Assembly: GCA_948663575.1 (NCBI GenBank)
Contig: CAPNAV010000002.1
Coordinates: 1 to 60,636, forward strand
Source: an uncultured Candidatus Saccharibacteria bacterium
GTDB lineage: Bacteria > Patescibacteriota > Saccharimonadia > Saccharimonadales > Saccharimonadaceae
Direction of reading: 5' to 3'
DNA length: 60,636 bases
Below the pieces are notes generated by a model. It was given only the letters and a program-made list of their open reading frames with translations, did not search any database and was not told where the DNA came from. Positions 52,016 to 60,636 of this stretch are shown here, in pieces. The position numbers and the translations under genes were made by a program. The first letter of the stretch is position 1, and each line of letters begins with the position of its first letter.

Positions 52016-53250
52016 CGGGCTTAAAGGACACTATTAAATTTCACAAACTTATTTCATGCGGAATTATCTTAGCCATTGTTGCTGCTCTCGGTCTTGATAT
52101 CTGGATTCTTACTAATCTTAAAGAAGATCGCGCCCTCGATGCCGAATCGGTCACTATAGTTGACGATCCAACTCTTGCTTTCGGTACCCAAGTCCATGTT
52201 TCCGATTTTATTTCAGAACTTGATGGCACCTTAGTAGACGACTTTACTATCGAACCATCTACATTGGGTGATCAAGAAATAGAATTTGAGTATATCAATA
52301 TCAAAAATCGCAAGCGTCGTTTTAGTTTTACAATTAAAATTATCGACTCCACTCCTCCAACGATTTATGGTAGCGGTTCTTACACGGTCGCACAAGGTTA
52401 TCAGGGCAATCTAACCGACTTAATGCTAAGCATTGATGATCTTGACGACGAGCCTACTCGTGAGATTATTGGTGATTATGATACTTCAATCATTGGTAGC
52501 TACGATTTAGAGTATGTGATCACCGATGCTAGCCACAACCAAACCAGAAAATCCTTTACCCTCAATGTCGTCGAACCTAGCGATCCTATTGATAACAGTT
52601 GGTCTCCCGATAAACTTCCTCTATCTCAAGTTATCAATGACCACAAAACTTCTAATACTAAAATTGGCGTCGATGTTTCTCAATGGCAGGGAACTATTGA
52701 TTGGCTAGCCGCCAAAGCTGATGGTGTTGAATTTGCCTTTATCCGTATCGGCTATCAGCGTGGTTATGGCGGGGAGTATATCATCGATCCATATTTCGAA
52801 CAAAATTTCACGAACGCTAAAGTCGCCGGACTTCCGATTGGAGTTTATTTCTATTCATATGCCGATAATCTCGACCAGGCTTCACAGCAGGCTGATTGGA
52901 TTCTAGAAGTTTTAGCTGGTCGCGAAGTTGAGCTGGGGGTTGCTTTTGACTGGGAGGATTGGTCAAATCTCAATTCTACTGGTATGAGCCTATGGACATT
53001 CAACCGCGTTGCTAAGGCTTTCTTGGAGCGAGTTTCTCAGGCTGGATACAAAGGTCTCCTGTATGGTAGTAAAGTATATTTTGACCGCATTTGGGATGTT
53101 TTTCCTCACGACGAATATGACACCTGGCTTGCGCAATACTATGACCACGCTACGTATGAGGGTGACTATGCTATCTGGCAAATGAGTTGTACTGGTCAAG
53201 TTGATGGCATAGATGCTGATGTTGATATTGATATCATGTATCTTGACTAA
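52009..53250 (+). CDS. Secreted GH25 muramidase with Ig-like domains
   Basis: The 413-residue product has a signal anchor (about 14-36, ISCGIILAIVAALGLDIWIL). One or two small beta-sandwich domains follow (about 45-185; the second with GSGSYTVAQGYQGN and ending YVITDASHNQTRKSFTLNVV). A full glycoside hydrolase 25 domain covers about 215-413. Catalytic-face residues appear in IGVDVSQWQGTIDW, FAFIRIGYQ, VAFDWEDW and the terminal DIDIMYLD. GH25 enzymes cut the glycan chain of peptidoglycan. It may remodel the cell's own wall or attack that of a bacterial host. The ATG at 52009 fits the signal anchor; a TTG at 51907 would overlap the -10 box. Confidence 0.9.
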   Translation: MLAGLKDTIKFHKLISCGIILAIVAALGLDIWILTNLKEDRALDAESVTIVDDPTLAFGTQVHVSDFISELDGTLVDDFTIEPSTLGDQEIEFEYINIKNRKRRFSFTIKIIDSTPPTIYGSGSYTVAQGYQGNLTDLMLSIDDLDDEPTREIIGDYDTSIIGSYDLEYVITDASHNQTRKSFTLNVVEPSDPIDNSWSPDKLPLSQVINDHKTSNTKIGVDVSQWQGTIDWLAAKADGVEFAFIRIGYQRGYGGEYIIDPYFEQNFTNAKVAGLPIGVYFYSYADNLDQASQQADWILEVLAGREVELGVAFDWEDWSNLNSTGMSLWTFNRVAKAFLERVSQAGYKGLLYGSKVYFDRIWDVFPHDEYDTWLAQYYDHATYEGDYAIWQMSCTGQVDGIDADVDIDIMYLD

Positions 53251-53503
53251 CCACTAATTGCTAGTCTATTGGTTCTTTAAAGCCTTTAGAAAATAGACGC
53301 CTACAAGCCAAATCTCTCTAGCGCCTACGAATAAGGCTTAGCTAGTACTATATTAAACACACGTTTTAACCGTCATCGCGGAGCTAAAGGTTTTAAAAAC
53401 TCAACTAATTCGAAACTTCTCTTTAGAAGAACAGAGAGATAAATCAATCTAGAACCATATTAAAACTATGCTCTATATTGTCGATACTAACTCTCCATAG
53501 CAA
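53251..53503. other. Non-coding gap between convergent genes
   Basis: It holds only a weak stem GTCTATT / AATAGAC (53264-53298) that might end the muramidase transcript. No gene is seen. Confidence 0.35.
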
Positions 53504-53531
53504 ACCCCTCTCGCCAAACTGCGAAAGGGGT
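53504..53531 (-). terminator. Terminator of the secreted-protein gene
   Basis: ACCCCTCTCGC pairs with GCGAAAGGGGT (one mismatch); on the minus strand it is followed by TTTG. It lies 20 nt after the stop at 53551. Confidence 0.65.
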
Positions 53532-53550
53532 ATCGCGAAATAGGCTGTCA

Positions 53551-54456
53551 TTAATTGGACTGAATCAATGCGGTATTGAATGGTGCTACAGCTGAAATCA
53601 CCACTTGGGTACTATAAGTATCAGCTGGAAGAGCTGCGCTAACTTTAGCTCCACAGGTTAATTTTAAGGCTACGCCAGCAGTTGGTCGCTCATAGGTATA
53701 AACGGGCGTGTCAGTAGCTGCTTGGGTAGTTAAGCCATGAAAAGTGGTATCAGCAGTTACATTATCATTTGCTGCAGTTACAGTATAGCCCCATGTATTA
53801 GGATTAAAATCAGACTGCTTCGACTCCGCGCTAATAGGATCGATTGCCATGGTATTATCTGCCGAAGCGCTGGATAGGCTCAACTTATCATCGTCTTTAG
53901 CGTATACATAGATTCCGAAACCATCCTTATTGTTACCTGCTACCTGGAAAGATGTGCTTGCAGTCGAAAATCCGCCATCGCTGATAGTTGGTTGAATATC
54001 AATATTCACATCCAAATCTTCACCAGCCTTTGTCAGCTCGATAAAACCATTCACGGTATACTCCAAGTTTGCAGATACAACATCGGACTTCGATGCTTCG
54101 ATATCATCTTCCTTTACCACGGTCCAACCAAGATTAGAATTTTGCGTATCGGTAGCATCATCATACTTATCATCCTGTACCACCACGAAACTCGTCCCGC
54201 CATTTGTATTCTTTTCTACGGTATGATTTTTAGTAAACGCCTCTTTCTCGGCTTCAGTATTTGTTACCTTCTGATCAACTGTCGTAGTTGAATCGCAGCC
54301 TGCTGCATATGAACAATCCGTACCGTTAGTAAAATCACCTAACGCATACGTTGAATTTGCTTGTGGGCAAATCATTCCTAATGTGATTAGTGCCAGCAGT
54401 GCAAAGCAACACACCGGACCAACAAAATTACTTCGATTTTTATTTTTCAGACGCAT
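53551..54456 (-). CDS. Secreted surface protein, unknown family
   Basis: The 301-residue product has a signal peptide (about 1-39; VCCFALLALITLGMICPQAN, cut near YALG). The rest is polar, rich in Thr, Asp, Asn and Ser, and looks like beta-sandwich: repeated FxxAGNNKDGFGIYVYAKDD, NPNTWGYTV and the final YSTQVVISAVAPFN. The last pattern resembles terminal strands of Gram-positive surface proteins such as WxL-like domains, but no WxL pair or LPxTG anchor is seen. The ATG at 54456 has AAGGAC 9 nt upstream; a longer in-frame start would precede it without support. Confidence 0.65.
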   Translation of the reverse strand: MRLKNKNRSNFVGPVCCFALLALITLGMICPQANSTYALGDFTNGTDCSYAAGCDSTTTVDQKVTNTEAEKEAFTKNHTVEKNTNGGTSFVVVQDDKYDDATDTQNSNLGWTVVKEDDIEASKSDVVSANLEYTVNGFIELTKAGEDLDVNIDIQPTISDGGFSTASTSFQVAGNNKDGFGIYVYAKDDDKLSLSSASADNTMAIDPISAESKQSDFNPNTWGYTVTAANDNVTADTTFHGLTTQAATDTPVYTYERPTAGVALKLTCGAKVSAALPADTYSTQVVISAVAPFNTALIQSN

Positions 54457-54607
54457 TTTTATTTGTCCTTTTTGTTTTATGACCTTATTTATCCCTATTA
54501 TTGCAAACCATAAACATAATGTCAACACTTTTTTCTATTTTTTTTATAAAATCCTTGTATCAACTGTTTATAAAATGCTCAAAAACACACGTCATTATTA
54601 ATGCTTG

Positions 54608-54616
54608 TGCTATAAT
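54608..54616 (+). promoter_or_regulatory. Extended -10 promoter of pilB
   Basis: TGC TATAAT, with a leader of about 30 nt containing GGTAGGGA before the ATG at 54653. Confidence 0.6.
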
Positions 54617-54652
54617 ATACATAAATATAAATCGGGTAGGGAATAAAACTTC

Positions 54653-56269
54653 ATGGATGAACAAGCAGTACAGCGCAAACGCCGCGATAACGAAGAGCAG
54701 GCTACGCGTAATCGAGCACGTATTTTGGGATTGCCTTATCTTGATACTCGAGAATTCGAAGCGACTATTCCGCTTGTCACTGATGTCATTCCTGTTGAGG
54801 AGATGCATAAAAAGCTCATTGTTCCACTTCAGGCTGGCGACGAAGGTACGCCGTATCGTTTTTTAATTACCAGCCAAACTCCGAATAGTGTTATTCCTGA
54901 GTATCGTAAAAAGTATGCTGACCTTGGTCAACATGTGGGATTTTTCCTAGTTTCCAAGTCCGCTTATCAAGTATTTATGCTTCGCTACGATCCCCCAGAG
55001 GAAGTCCATTACGAAGATATTCGCATCGCTTCTGAAGGCGATTCCGAAACTATTGCTGAGGTGAGCCAAACCCTTAATACCGTTTCCACTGAAAAAGTTT
55101 TCGACTTTCTCATTGATCAGGCTGACAAGCTTAACGCTTCTGACATTCATATCGAGAATCTTCGTCACGAAATCCGTATTCGCATGCGCGTTGATGGTAT
55201 TCTTCATCCAGTCGCTAATATCGATCGTGATCGATATCGCATTTTTATGGGTGAACTCTCTGCGCGTGCCGATATTTCCACCGCTTCTACTAAACCTCAG
55301 TCTGGTCATATGCAAAAAGATATTCATCGTGATGGCGCAACGCATCTCTTGAATATTCGCGTCGAGATGGTTCCTACTATGTACGGTCAGGACTCGGTGC
55401 TCCGTCTATTTAACTTTGATGAAACCCTTCTTAATCTTGACCTTCTTGGTCTTTCTGAGACTGAGATGTCTATTATTCGAGAAATCATCTCTCACCCTCG
55501 CGGCCTTGCGCTCATGGTTGGTCCAACTGGTTCTGGTAAATCCACTACTCTCTATTCCATTCTCAACGCCCTCAATACCACCGAACGCAAAATTATTACC
55601 CTAGAAGATCCAATCGAGTACGGTATCACGGGGATTTCCCAAATTCCAATCCATACTAATGACGGCGGCTCCTTTGCGGAAGGTCTCCGTTCTGTCCTGC
55701 GTCTCGATCCTGATGTTGTAATGGTTGGTGAGATTCGTGACTCTGATACTGCCCGCACGGCTATTCAGGCATCCATTACAGGGCATCTTGTACTCTCGTC
55801 GTTTCACGCTAATTCTACGGCTGCCGCGTTTTCTCGTATGATCGACCTTATCGGCACAAATCCTATTTTCGCTAGTTCTATTCGGATGCTCATAGCTCAG
55901 CGCTTAGTGCGCAAGCTTGCTGATAGCAAAGAAGCTTATCATCCTGATGCTGGTACTGTCGATTATATTCGCAAAGTTCTTGATGGTATTAGTGACTTGA
56001 GTGATGTCGACCTGAATAATATCACTCTCTATCGTCCTGTTTCTACCGCTGAAACCCCATTCGGCTACCAAGGCCGCACTGTCTTGATGGAGCAATTAGT
56101 CGTCTCCGACGAAATCCAAGGTTTTCTTCGTGGCGACCTTAAAGACATTAGCACCGAAGCTATAGAACGCTCCGCTAAGCAACACGGCATGCTTACTCTC
56201 GAGCAAAAAGGTATCTTAGCTGCTCTTCGCGGCGACACTACTCTCGAAGAAGTTTCTCGCGTGATTTAA
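54653..56269 (+). CDS. pilB: Type IV pilus extension ATPase PilB (GspE family)
   Basis: The 538-residue product has an N-terminal GspE_N-like part, then the secretion ATPase core. Walker A is GPTGSGKSTT (about 289), followed by ITLEDPIEYGITGISQ (Asp box), Walker B DPDVVMVGEIRD and the His box TGHLVLSSFHANS. The tetracysteine zinc site of most PilB proteins is absent; the region after QRLVRKLAD has no CxxC. It powers pilin addition at the inner membrane. It probably serves the minor pilins at 13357-17389, although it lies 37 kb away and alone. Confidence 0.93.
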   Translation: MDEQAVQRKRRDNEEQATRNRARILGLPYLDTREFEATIPLVTDVIPVEEMHKKLIVPLQAGDEGTPYRFLITSQTPNSVIPEYRKKYADLGQHVGFFLVSKSAYQVFMLRYDPPEEVHYEDIRIASEGDSETIAEVSQTLNTVSTEKVFDFLIDQADKLNASDIHIENLRHEIRIRMRVDGILHPVANIDRDRYRIFMGELSARADISTASTKPQSGHMQKDIHRDGATHLLNIRVEMVPTMYGQDSVLRLFNFDETLLNLDLLGLSETEMSIIREIISHPRGLALMVGPTGSGKSTTLYSILNALNTTERKIITLEDPIEYGITGISQIPIHTNDGGSFAEGLRSVLRLDPDVVMVGEIRDSDTARTAIQASITGHLVLSSFHANSTAAAFSRMIDLIGTNPIFASSIRMLIAQRLVRKLADSKEAYHPDAGTVDYIRKVLDGISDLSDVDLNNITLYRPVSTAETPFGYQGRTVLMEQLVVSDEIQGFLRGDLKDISTEAIERSAKQHGMLTLEQKGILAALRGDTTLEEVSRVI

Positions 56270-56426
56270 TTTTCAAGGAAAAGGTAGCAGTGCTTTGGTC
56301 TGAAGTAGTAACTAGCTTCCAGCCATTTCTATCCGCCAAGGCTTTAGCGATAGCCAGTTCCAACCCCGACCCTTCGGCACTTTTGTCAACCTGGTAAAAA
56401 CGCCGAAAAACATACAGTAAAATCAA
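56270..56426 (-). pseudogene. Remnant of a sensor histidine kinase
   Basis: The minus-strand frame reads RFYQVDKSAEGSGLELAIAK and then KALADRNGWKL...TTSDQSTATFSLKI. These are the F-box, the G2 box and the last strands of a HATPase domain. Everything upstream (sensor, dimerisation domain, N box) is missing. The G2 box has Glu for the usual second Gly of GLGLAIAK, so decay has begun. Confidence 0.75.
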
Positions 56427-56536
56427 AGCTACTGAAAGCCATAGATCAATATCTTAAGCCAGACAAGTATTTTGCTTCCACGATTTGTAGTTTGTATTTT
56501 GACACGCCTATGCAGGATTTAATTATTCAGTCTATT
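56399..56536 (+). pseudogene. Remnant of a VTC-type polyphosphate polymerase N-terminus
   Basis: The frame encodes LLKAIDQYLKPDKYFASTIC followed by SLYFDTPMQDLIIQSI, which matches the beginning of the VTC polyphosphate polymerase domain. It then changes without a stop into an unrelated sequence at about 56537. No ATG start remains upstream. Confidence 0.65.
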
Positions 56537-56839
56537 GGTGCCTCAAGCACTGCCTACGATGTCATTATTACTTTTCCAACCACCTATCTGGTAGGAACGA
56601 CATTCTCTCTAGAAGACGATGATGGCGCAGAGATTATAAGTTTCACGTCGCAAAAATCATTTAATTCAGTTACTTTTAGTTTATCCAGTCTCCAAAAGGA
56701 CTCTACGTATACTATCAGAATTAATGGCAGCGCCTATCAAAACTTTACCATTTCCTCCCCTGTGACGCGAATTGATACTGGCAATACAATGAATATGAAT
56801 CCGGGCGGTGGTAAAGCTTCAGGTACCAGACCACGTTAA
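56537..56839 (+). pseudogene. 3' remnant of a DUF4353/carbohydrate-binding surface protein
   Basis: In frame with the VTC remnant, the sequence from GASSTAYDVIITFPT to SPVTRIDTGNTMNMNPGGGK resembles the last repeat and Gly/Met-rich tail of large DUF4353 surface proteins. Only about 100 residues remain. The join looks like an internal deletion that fused two neighbouring genes. Expression from a TTG at 56492 is conceivable but unlikely to be useful. Confidence 0.6.
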
Positions 56840-56845
56840 CCGGTG

Positions 56846-56854
56846 TGCTATAAT
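56846..56854 (+). promoter_or_regulatory. Extended -10 promoter, leaderless start
   Basis: TGC TATAAT (56846-56854) ends 6 nt before the ATG at 56861. The upstream in-frame GTG overlaps this box and is not the start. Confidence 0.7.
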
Positions 56855-56860
56855 ATCTAC

Positions 56861-59392
56861 ATGGAACACTTTTTAGACTACTTCAAACCCGACCATTATA
56901 ATCTCAAGCTAACTATTGACCGTACTCACGAGCTGATTCATGGTGTAGTAGGTATTAGTGGTTATGTTCTTTCTGAAGTTGTCAAAGTCCATGCCGAGGA
57001 TATGGAAATTATATCGGTCGAATATGAAACCGAAGCATATGATCCATCTACCGGCGAAGCGAAAACTGTTCCTTGCGAATATACTTATGACGATCATACC
57101 ATCTCAGTCGTTACTACTTCAGAGATGGCGCCTAGATTTTATCGTCAGCGCACTATTAACGATCTACGAAACCATGACTTTGGCTTATTTGATCCAGATA
57201 TCTACTTCAAGATTCGTTTTCGTGCCCGTCTTAAAAGCAATATGCAAGGTTGTTACTTATCGACCTATGAATGGAACGGTCAAACTCGTAGAATTGCCGC
57301 CACACAGTTTGAGTCGCACTACGCTCGTGAAGCTTTTCCTTGCATTGACGAACCAGCCGCCAAGGCTAGCTTTACGTTGATATTGGATGTTCCAGATCTC
57401 GCGTCCGACGAGACTGTGCTTGCTAACTCTGAGCCCGGCTGGATTGGTTTTAATGGCAAGAGTTTTACATTCAGAAAAACTCCCAAAATGTCTACCTACC
57501 TTCTTGCCTGGGTTATCGGTCCATTCAAATCCGTTTCCACGGTTAATAATCATGGCGTCAAAGTCACTTCCTATGCTGCGCTAAACCAATCCACGACCTC
57601 ACTTATTTTTGCTAATGAGACCGCCGCCAAAGCCTTAGACTATTACGATGACGAATTTAGTATTAAATATCCTCTAGAAAAACTAGATCAAGTTGCTCTG
57701 CCCGATTTCGAAGCTGGCGCCATGGAAAACTGGGGCCTTGTCACTTATCGCGAATCCATGATGCTTGCAGATAATACCGCCACTCTCGATGCCAAGAAAA
57801 CTATCGCCACCACGGTTACTCATGAACTTTCTCATCAGTGGTTCGGCGATCTTGTCACAATGAAGTGGTGGGACGACCTCTGGCTAAACGAATCATTTGC
57901 AACGATTATGGAGTATTATTGCACTGACGCCCTGTATCCGGAATATAATATTTGGCAGGATTTCTTTGCGAGCGACTGTGTAGTGGCGTTCTGCCGTGAT
58001 GTATTGCCGGGCGTTCAAGCAGTTCAGCAAGAAGTTCATCATCCTGCAGAGATTGCTACGCTTTTTGATTCTGCAATCGTCTACGCTAAGGGTGCTCATC
58101 TTATGCTTATGCTTATTCGTCTCATGGGTAGGGAAGATTTTCTCAAAGGTTTACGTTATTATTTCGAAAAACAAGCCTACCAAAATACCATAGGCGATGA
58201 TTTATGGAATGCATTGCAGCCTTTCGCGAAGTTTAAGGTCAAAGATTTTATGCATGCTTGGATTTCTCAGCCTGGTTTTCCAAGCTTACAGCATGCTAAA
58301 AACTGCGACCAAGAGTGGTGGGATCAGCAACGTCTCTTAATAAACGGCACGACCGATGACTCAAAATGGCCCATTCCTAAAGTTACCGACGACATGTCCG
58401 GTCATTACGTAATTGAGCTCACCAGCCAAGAATTTACGCAAAAACTTACAACATTTGATACGCTTTCCAGCGAGCAAAAACTCCGTCTCCTTATTGATCG
58501 CATGATTCTTGCCCGCGCTAGCATTGTTAACTCTGCGTCTTTGGTTGAGCTGATTTCTAAGTTCTCATCCGAAGCCTCTGCTGCTACTTGGAGTGTTCTG
58601 ACAAGTATCATTGGCGATATCAAACTCTTCTGCCCTGTGGATACGCCAGCTTTTGAGGATTACAAGGCCTTTCTCGGCTCCGTCTTTGCTGAGCAAATTG
58701 AAGCTATTAGCTACGACGACCTCGGCTCTGATTCCAATGCGATTCAGCGTCGCGACGCTATTATTAATGTCGCCATATACATTCGCGATGCCAAAGTGCT
58801 GAAGCATCTTGCTGATTTGCATCACGATAATCTAGCCGAAATTCCGCATGAACTCCGTTCGGCTATACTTAGCGCTAAGATGCTTACTGATGAGTCTTCT
58901 AGCTTTAGTGCCTTTCTTGATAGGTATCAATCTGAATCTGACCCTGAGCTGCGCGCCGACCTTCTTTTTGCTATCGCTAGTCACGCTGGCCAGCCTCAAC
59001 ACCTCGATGAGTTACTAGGTTTACTGAAACAGCCTGAAATAGTCCGCCCGCAGGACCATATCTTTCTCTATATTTATCTCTTGCGCAACTATCATGCTCG
59101 CAAACGCACTTTACTCTGGCTCACAGAAAACTGGCCTTACATCGAAAAGCTCACTGGCGAGAAGTCAATTGAAGATTATCCGCGTTACGCCAGTAGTATT
59201 ATTCGCACTCCCGACGAAGCAAAAATCTTTTACGACTTCTTTGATCTCAAGCAGAACGACCCAATCCTAAAACGTACCCTCGAAATGGCTCACTTTGAAA
59301 TCGATTCCCGCCTCGCTCGTATCAAACGCGAATCCAGCGACGTCCACGCCGTGCTCAAAGACTATATTAATTTGCAAAAGGCTGCAAAATGA
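56861..59392 (+). CDS. pepN: M1 family aminopeptidase
   Basis: The 843-residue product is a gluzincin peptidase: exopeptidase motif GAMENWG (about 286), zinc motif HELSHQWFGD and the distal Glu in WLNESFA (about 320-345), and the catalytic Tyr region further on. A C-terminal ERAP1-like helical domain follows (about 520-843). No signal peptide, so it probably trims imported peptides in the cytoplasm. For an organism with little amino-acid synthesis this would feed on peptides; that is inference. The gene overlaps the following one by 4 nt. Confidence 0.96.
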   Translation: MEHFLDYFKPDHYNLKLTIDRTHELIHGVVGISGYVLSEVVKVHAEDMEIISVEYETEAYDPSTGEAKTVPCEYTYDDHTISVVTTSEMAPRFYRQRTINDLRNHDFGLFDPDIYFKIRFRARLKSNMQGCYLSTYEWNGQTRRIAATQFESHYAREAFPCIDEPAAKASFTLILDVPDLASDETVLANSEPGWIGFNGKSFTFRKTPKMSTYLLAWVIGPFKSVSTVNNHGVKVTSYAALNQSTTSLIFANETAAKALDYYDDEFSIKYPLEKLDQVALPDFEAGAMENWGLVTYRESMMLADNTATLDAKKTIATTVTHELSHQWFGDLVTMKWWDDLWLNESFATIMEYYCTDALYPEYNIWQDFFASDCVVAFCRDVLPGVQAVQQEVHHPAEIATLFDSAIVYAKGAHLMLMLIRLMGREDFLKGLRYYFEKQAYQNTIGDDLWNALQPFAKFKVKDFMHAWISQPGFPSLQHAKNCDQEWWDQQRLLINGTTDDSKWPIPKVTDDMSGHYVIELTSQEFTQKLTTFDTLSSEQKLRLLIDRMILARASIVNSASLVELISKFSSEASAATWSVLTSIIGDIKLFCPVDTPAFEDYKAFLGSVFAEQIEAISYDDLGSDSNAIQRRDAIINVAIYIRDAKVLKHLADLHHDNLAEIPHELRSAILSAKMLTDESSSFSAFLDRYQSESDPELRADLLFAIASHAGQPQHLDELLGLLKQPEIVRPQDHIFLYIYLLRNYHARKRTLLWLTENWPYIEKLTGEKSIEDYPRYASSIIRTPDEAKIFYDFFDLKQNDPILKRTLEMAHFEIDSRLARIKRESSDVHAVLKDYINLQKAAK

Positions 59393-59934
59393 AGTTATAT
59401 CTCGTCCGCCATGGCCAGACCGACTGGAACTTGAACGAAAGAATCCAGGGTTTATCAGATATTCCTCTCAACGACACCGGCATTATTCAGGCTAAAGAAT
59501 TAGCTCAACAAATCAGGGCTCAAGATCTTACTTTTGATGCGGTTTACGCTTCTCCGCTCCAGCGTGCATATAATACTGCGGAAATTATCACCGACAGACA
59601 ATATAATATTATAGTTAGTCCACTCATTGTAGAGCGCAGCTTTGGTGACATAGAGGGAACTACACCGTCCGAGAGAACTATCTCAAGTGCAGAAATCGAC
59701 GACTCTACCATTTGTCCGCAATATAATATAGAGACTATCGAACATATTTTCAAACGCAGCGAACAATTCCTTGCTCAACTCAGGTCTACTCATCCTAACG
59801 ATGCTACAGTCCTTGTTGTTGCTCACGGTGGTTTTTTGCGTCATCTCCACTTCACAATTGTCGGTCACGACGCTGACACTGATCTCTATTCTACTAGGTT
59901 CGGAAACTGTGAAATGCGCGCTTACGAAATCTAG
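59389..59934 (+). CDS. Histidine phosphatase family protein
   Basis: The 181-residue product has the RHG motif at the start (YLVRHGQTDWNLNERIQG), YASPLQRAYNTAEII, ERSFGDIEG with the catalytic Glu and VVAHGGFLRHL with the second His. It is a small branch-2-free PhoE/GpmB-like phosphatase of unknown substrate. Its ATG overlaps the pepN stop (ATGA), so the two are translationally coupled. Confidence 0.93.
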   Translation: MKLYLVRHGQTDWNLNERIQGLSDIPLNDTGIIQAKELAQQIRAQDLTFDAVYASPLQRAYNTAEIITDRQYNIIVSPLIVERSFGDIEGTTPSERTISSAEIDDSTICPQYNIETIEHIFKRSEQFLAQLRSTHPNDATVLVVAHGGFLRHLHFTIVGHDADTDLYSTRFGNCEMRAYEI

Positions 59935-60160
59935 GAGAATCGCTAGTCAAACTCTGTATATAACTTTTAGACGAAGTGAACGGCTGAAGACACAAGGAAA
60001 GATTATCCAATAGGGCAGCTTTCTGCTGAACATATATAAGCTATGATCTATTCTATTAGGATAGGCATTCTATCGGTAATACTACTAATCAAATGAATTA
60101 GTTACGAGAGGTAAAAACTTAGTATGTTGACAAAAACGCCAATTATAGCCATAAAAGATA

Positions 60161-60189
60161 TTGACATTATTACATATCTGTGCTACACT
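60161..60189 (+). promoter_or_regulatory. rRNA promoter P1
   Basis: TTGACA (60161-60166), 17 nt, TACACT (60184-60189) preceded by TGC. A further TTGACA at 60127 with CATAAA 17 nt on may be a weaker third promoter. Confidence 0.7.
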
Positions 60190-60275
60190 AGAGAAGTAAT
60201 CGTGCAATAAATAAGCGAAAGCGCAATCAAAACTTGCCGATTTGTCCCGAAATTAACAACTTTTCTATCATAAAA

Positions 60276-60290
60276 ATGTAAAAATTACAT
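60276..60290. promoter_or_regulatory. Small inverted repeat between rRNA promoters
   Basis: ATGTAA-AAA-TTACAT. It shares the TGTA-N5-TACA core with the GTTGTA-N5-TACAAC sites but lacks the outer GT/AC. Relation to those sites is doubtful. Confidence 0.25.
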
Positions 60291-60362
60291 CATTTTAGGC
60301 GCTATTTTATAGAGGTCGAGCATAGAAAAATGCAGGATTTTATAAAAAGTCCAAAAAAAGTG

Positions 60363-60391
60363 TTGACTTTTAAATTAGGGTGGCCTATAAT
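60363..60391 (+). promoter_or_regulatory. rRNA promoter P2
   Basis: TTGACT (60363-60368), 17 nt, TATAAT (60386-60391). The predicted leader of about 190 nt contains two hairpins: GTTGTTC-A-GAACAAC and ATTTCTT-AAT-AAGAAAT. Confidence 0.8.
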
Positions 60392-60584
60392 GAAGAACAG
60401 TTAAACAAGTTGTTCAGAACAACCTCTGTATTAAGATAGAAACTATGCGAGGTAAATCTATCATCTGATAATTATACTGAGCGTTTAAGATTTCGAATTA
60501 ACAATTTGGACAACGATGAAGATATTTCTTAATAAGAAATAGAATTGTAAGACGGAACAGTAATTGATCGAACGTCGATTACTA

Positions 60585-60636
60585 GTTAAGTCAATGCATA
60601 AAAAGGTACATAAGGGCACTGATAGTGGATGCCTTG
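60585..60636 (+). rRNA. 23S rRNA, 5' end (truncated by the window)
   Basis: The last bases, ACATAAGGGCAC ... GTGGATGCCTTG, match the conserved 5' end of bacterial 23S rRNA. The exact mature 5' end is uncertain by about 20 nt. No 16S rRNA gene or spacer tRNA precedes it; protein genes end at 59934 and two promoters stand directly upstream. Confidence 0.85.

Noticed and set aside
60412..60426. GTTGTTCAGAACAAC as another copy of the GTTGTA operator
   Set aside because: The arms differ (GTTGTTC) and it lies inside the rRNA leader, where a leader hairpin is the simpler explanation.

Overview
The window looks like part of the chromosome of a Patescibacteria/CPR bacterium, most likely Candidatus Saccharibacteria (TM7). 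This is inferred from gene content and style, not from a marker-gene tree. It carries small housekeeping operons, a type IV pilus cluster full of unfamiliar surface proteins, a VirB6-like giant membrane protein, a murA with an N-terminal helix-turn-helix domain, and few biosynthetic genes. TGA acts as a normal stop. tRNA genes encode their CCA ends.

Layout. 1-6740: two co-directional membrane/surface genes, including a 1349-residue VirB6/TrbL-like protein, then a membrane-anchored zinc-ribbon protein. 6974-8296 (-): a lipoprotein. 8545-8620: a CAU-anticodon tRNA resembling tRNA-Ile2, whose 3' end is duplicated 175 bp downstream. 8826-17389: an FtsB-like gene, a membrane protein, a 992-residue surface protein, three prepilin-like proteins and a PilX-like protein. 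17479-20559 (-): rubrerythrin, ruvB and an orphan gene. 21000-24630: an agmatine deiminase catabolic operon (putrescine carbamoyltransferase, antiporter, agmatine deiminase) followed by gpmI. 26969-29508: a PRC-barrel protein convergent with recA-recX. 29617-33401 (-): a SUKH/TPR protein, XRE-MurA fusion and galU. 33517-37758: DUF2130 protein, tilS and lepA. 37764-38177: an ATPase remnant. 38349-42291: a MATE/kinase-like fusion, folD and murB. 42460-47130: a helicase-methyltransferase restriction-modification pair lying between tRNA-Lys(CUU) and tRNA-Arg(CCG). 47284-51742: an MMPL exporter operon with a divergent TetR gene and two matching operators. 52009-56269: a GH25 muramidase, a secreted protein and PilB. 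56270-56839: remnants of three genes. 56861-59934: M1 aminopeptidase and a histidine phosphatase. From 60161: tandem promoters leading into the 5' end of a 23S rRNA gene, with no 16S upstream.

Regulation. The most consistent signal is an extended -10 box (TGn TATAAT) placed exactly 6-7 nt before the start codon of at least twelve genes. This geometry predicts leaderless mRNAs. Genes inside operons, and several others, instead use AGGAGG-type ribosome binding sites. A palindrome GTTGTA-N5-TACAAC recurs in at least three intergenic regions and is a candidate operator for an unidentified regulator.

Biology. Together the genes suggest a surface-attached, host-dependent cell. Pili and adhesins could serve contact, GH25 and aminopeptidase could act on host wall or peptides, and agmatine breakdown could supply energy if a carbamate kinase lies elsewhere. 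Peptidoglycan precursor genes (murA, murB) are kept.
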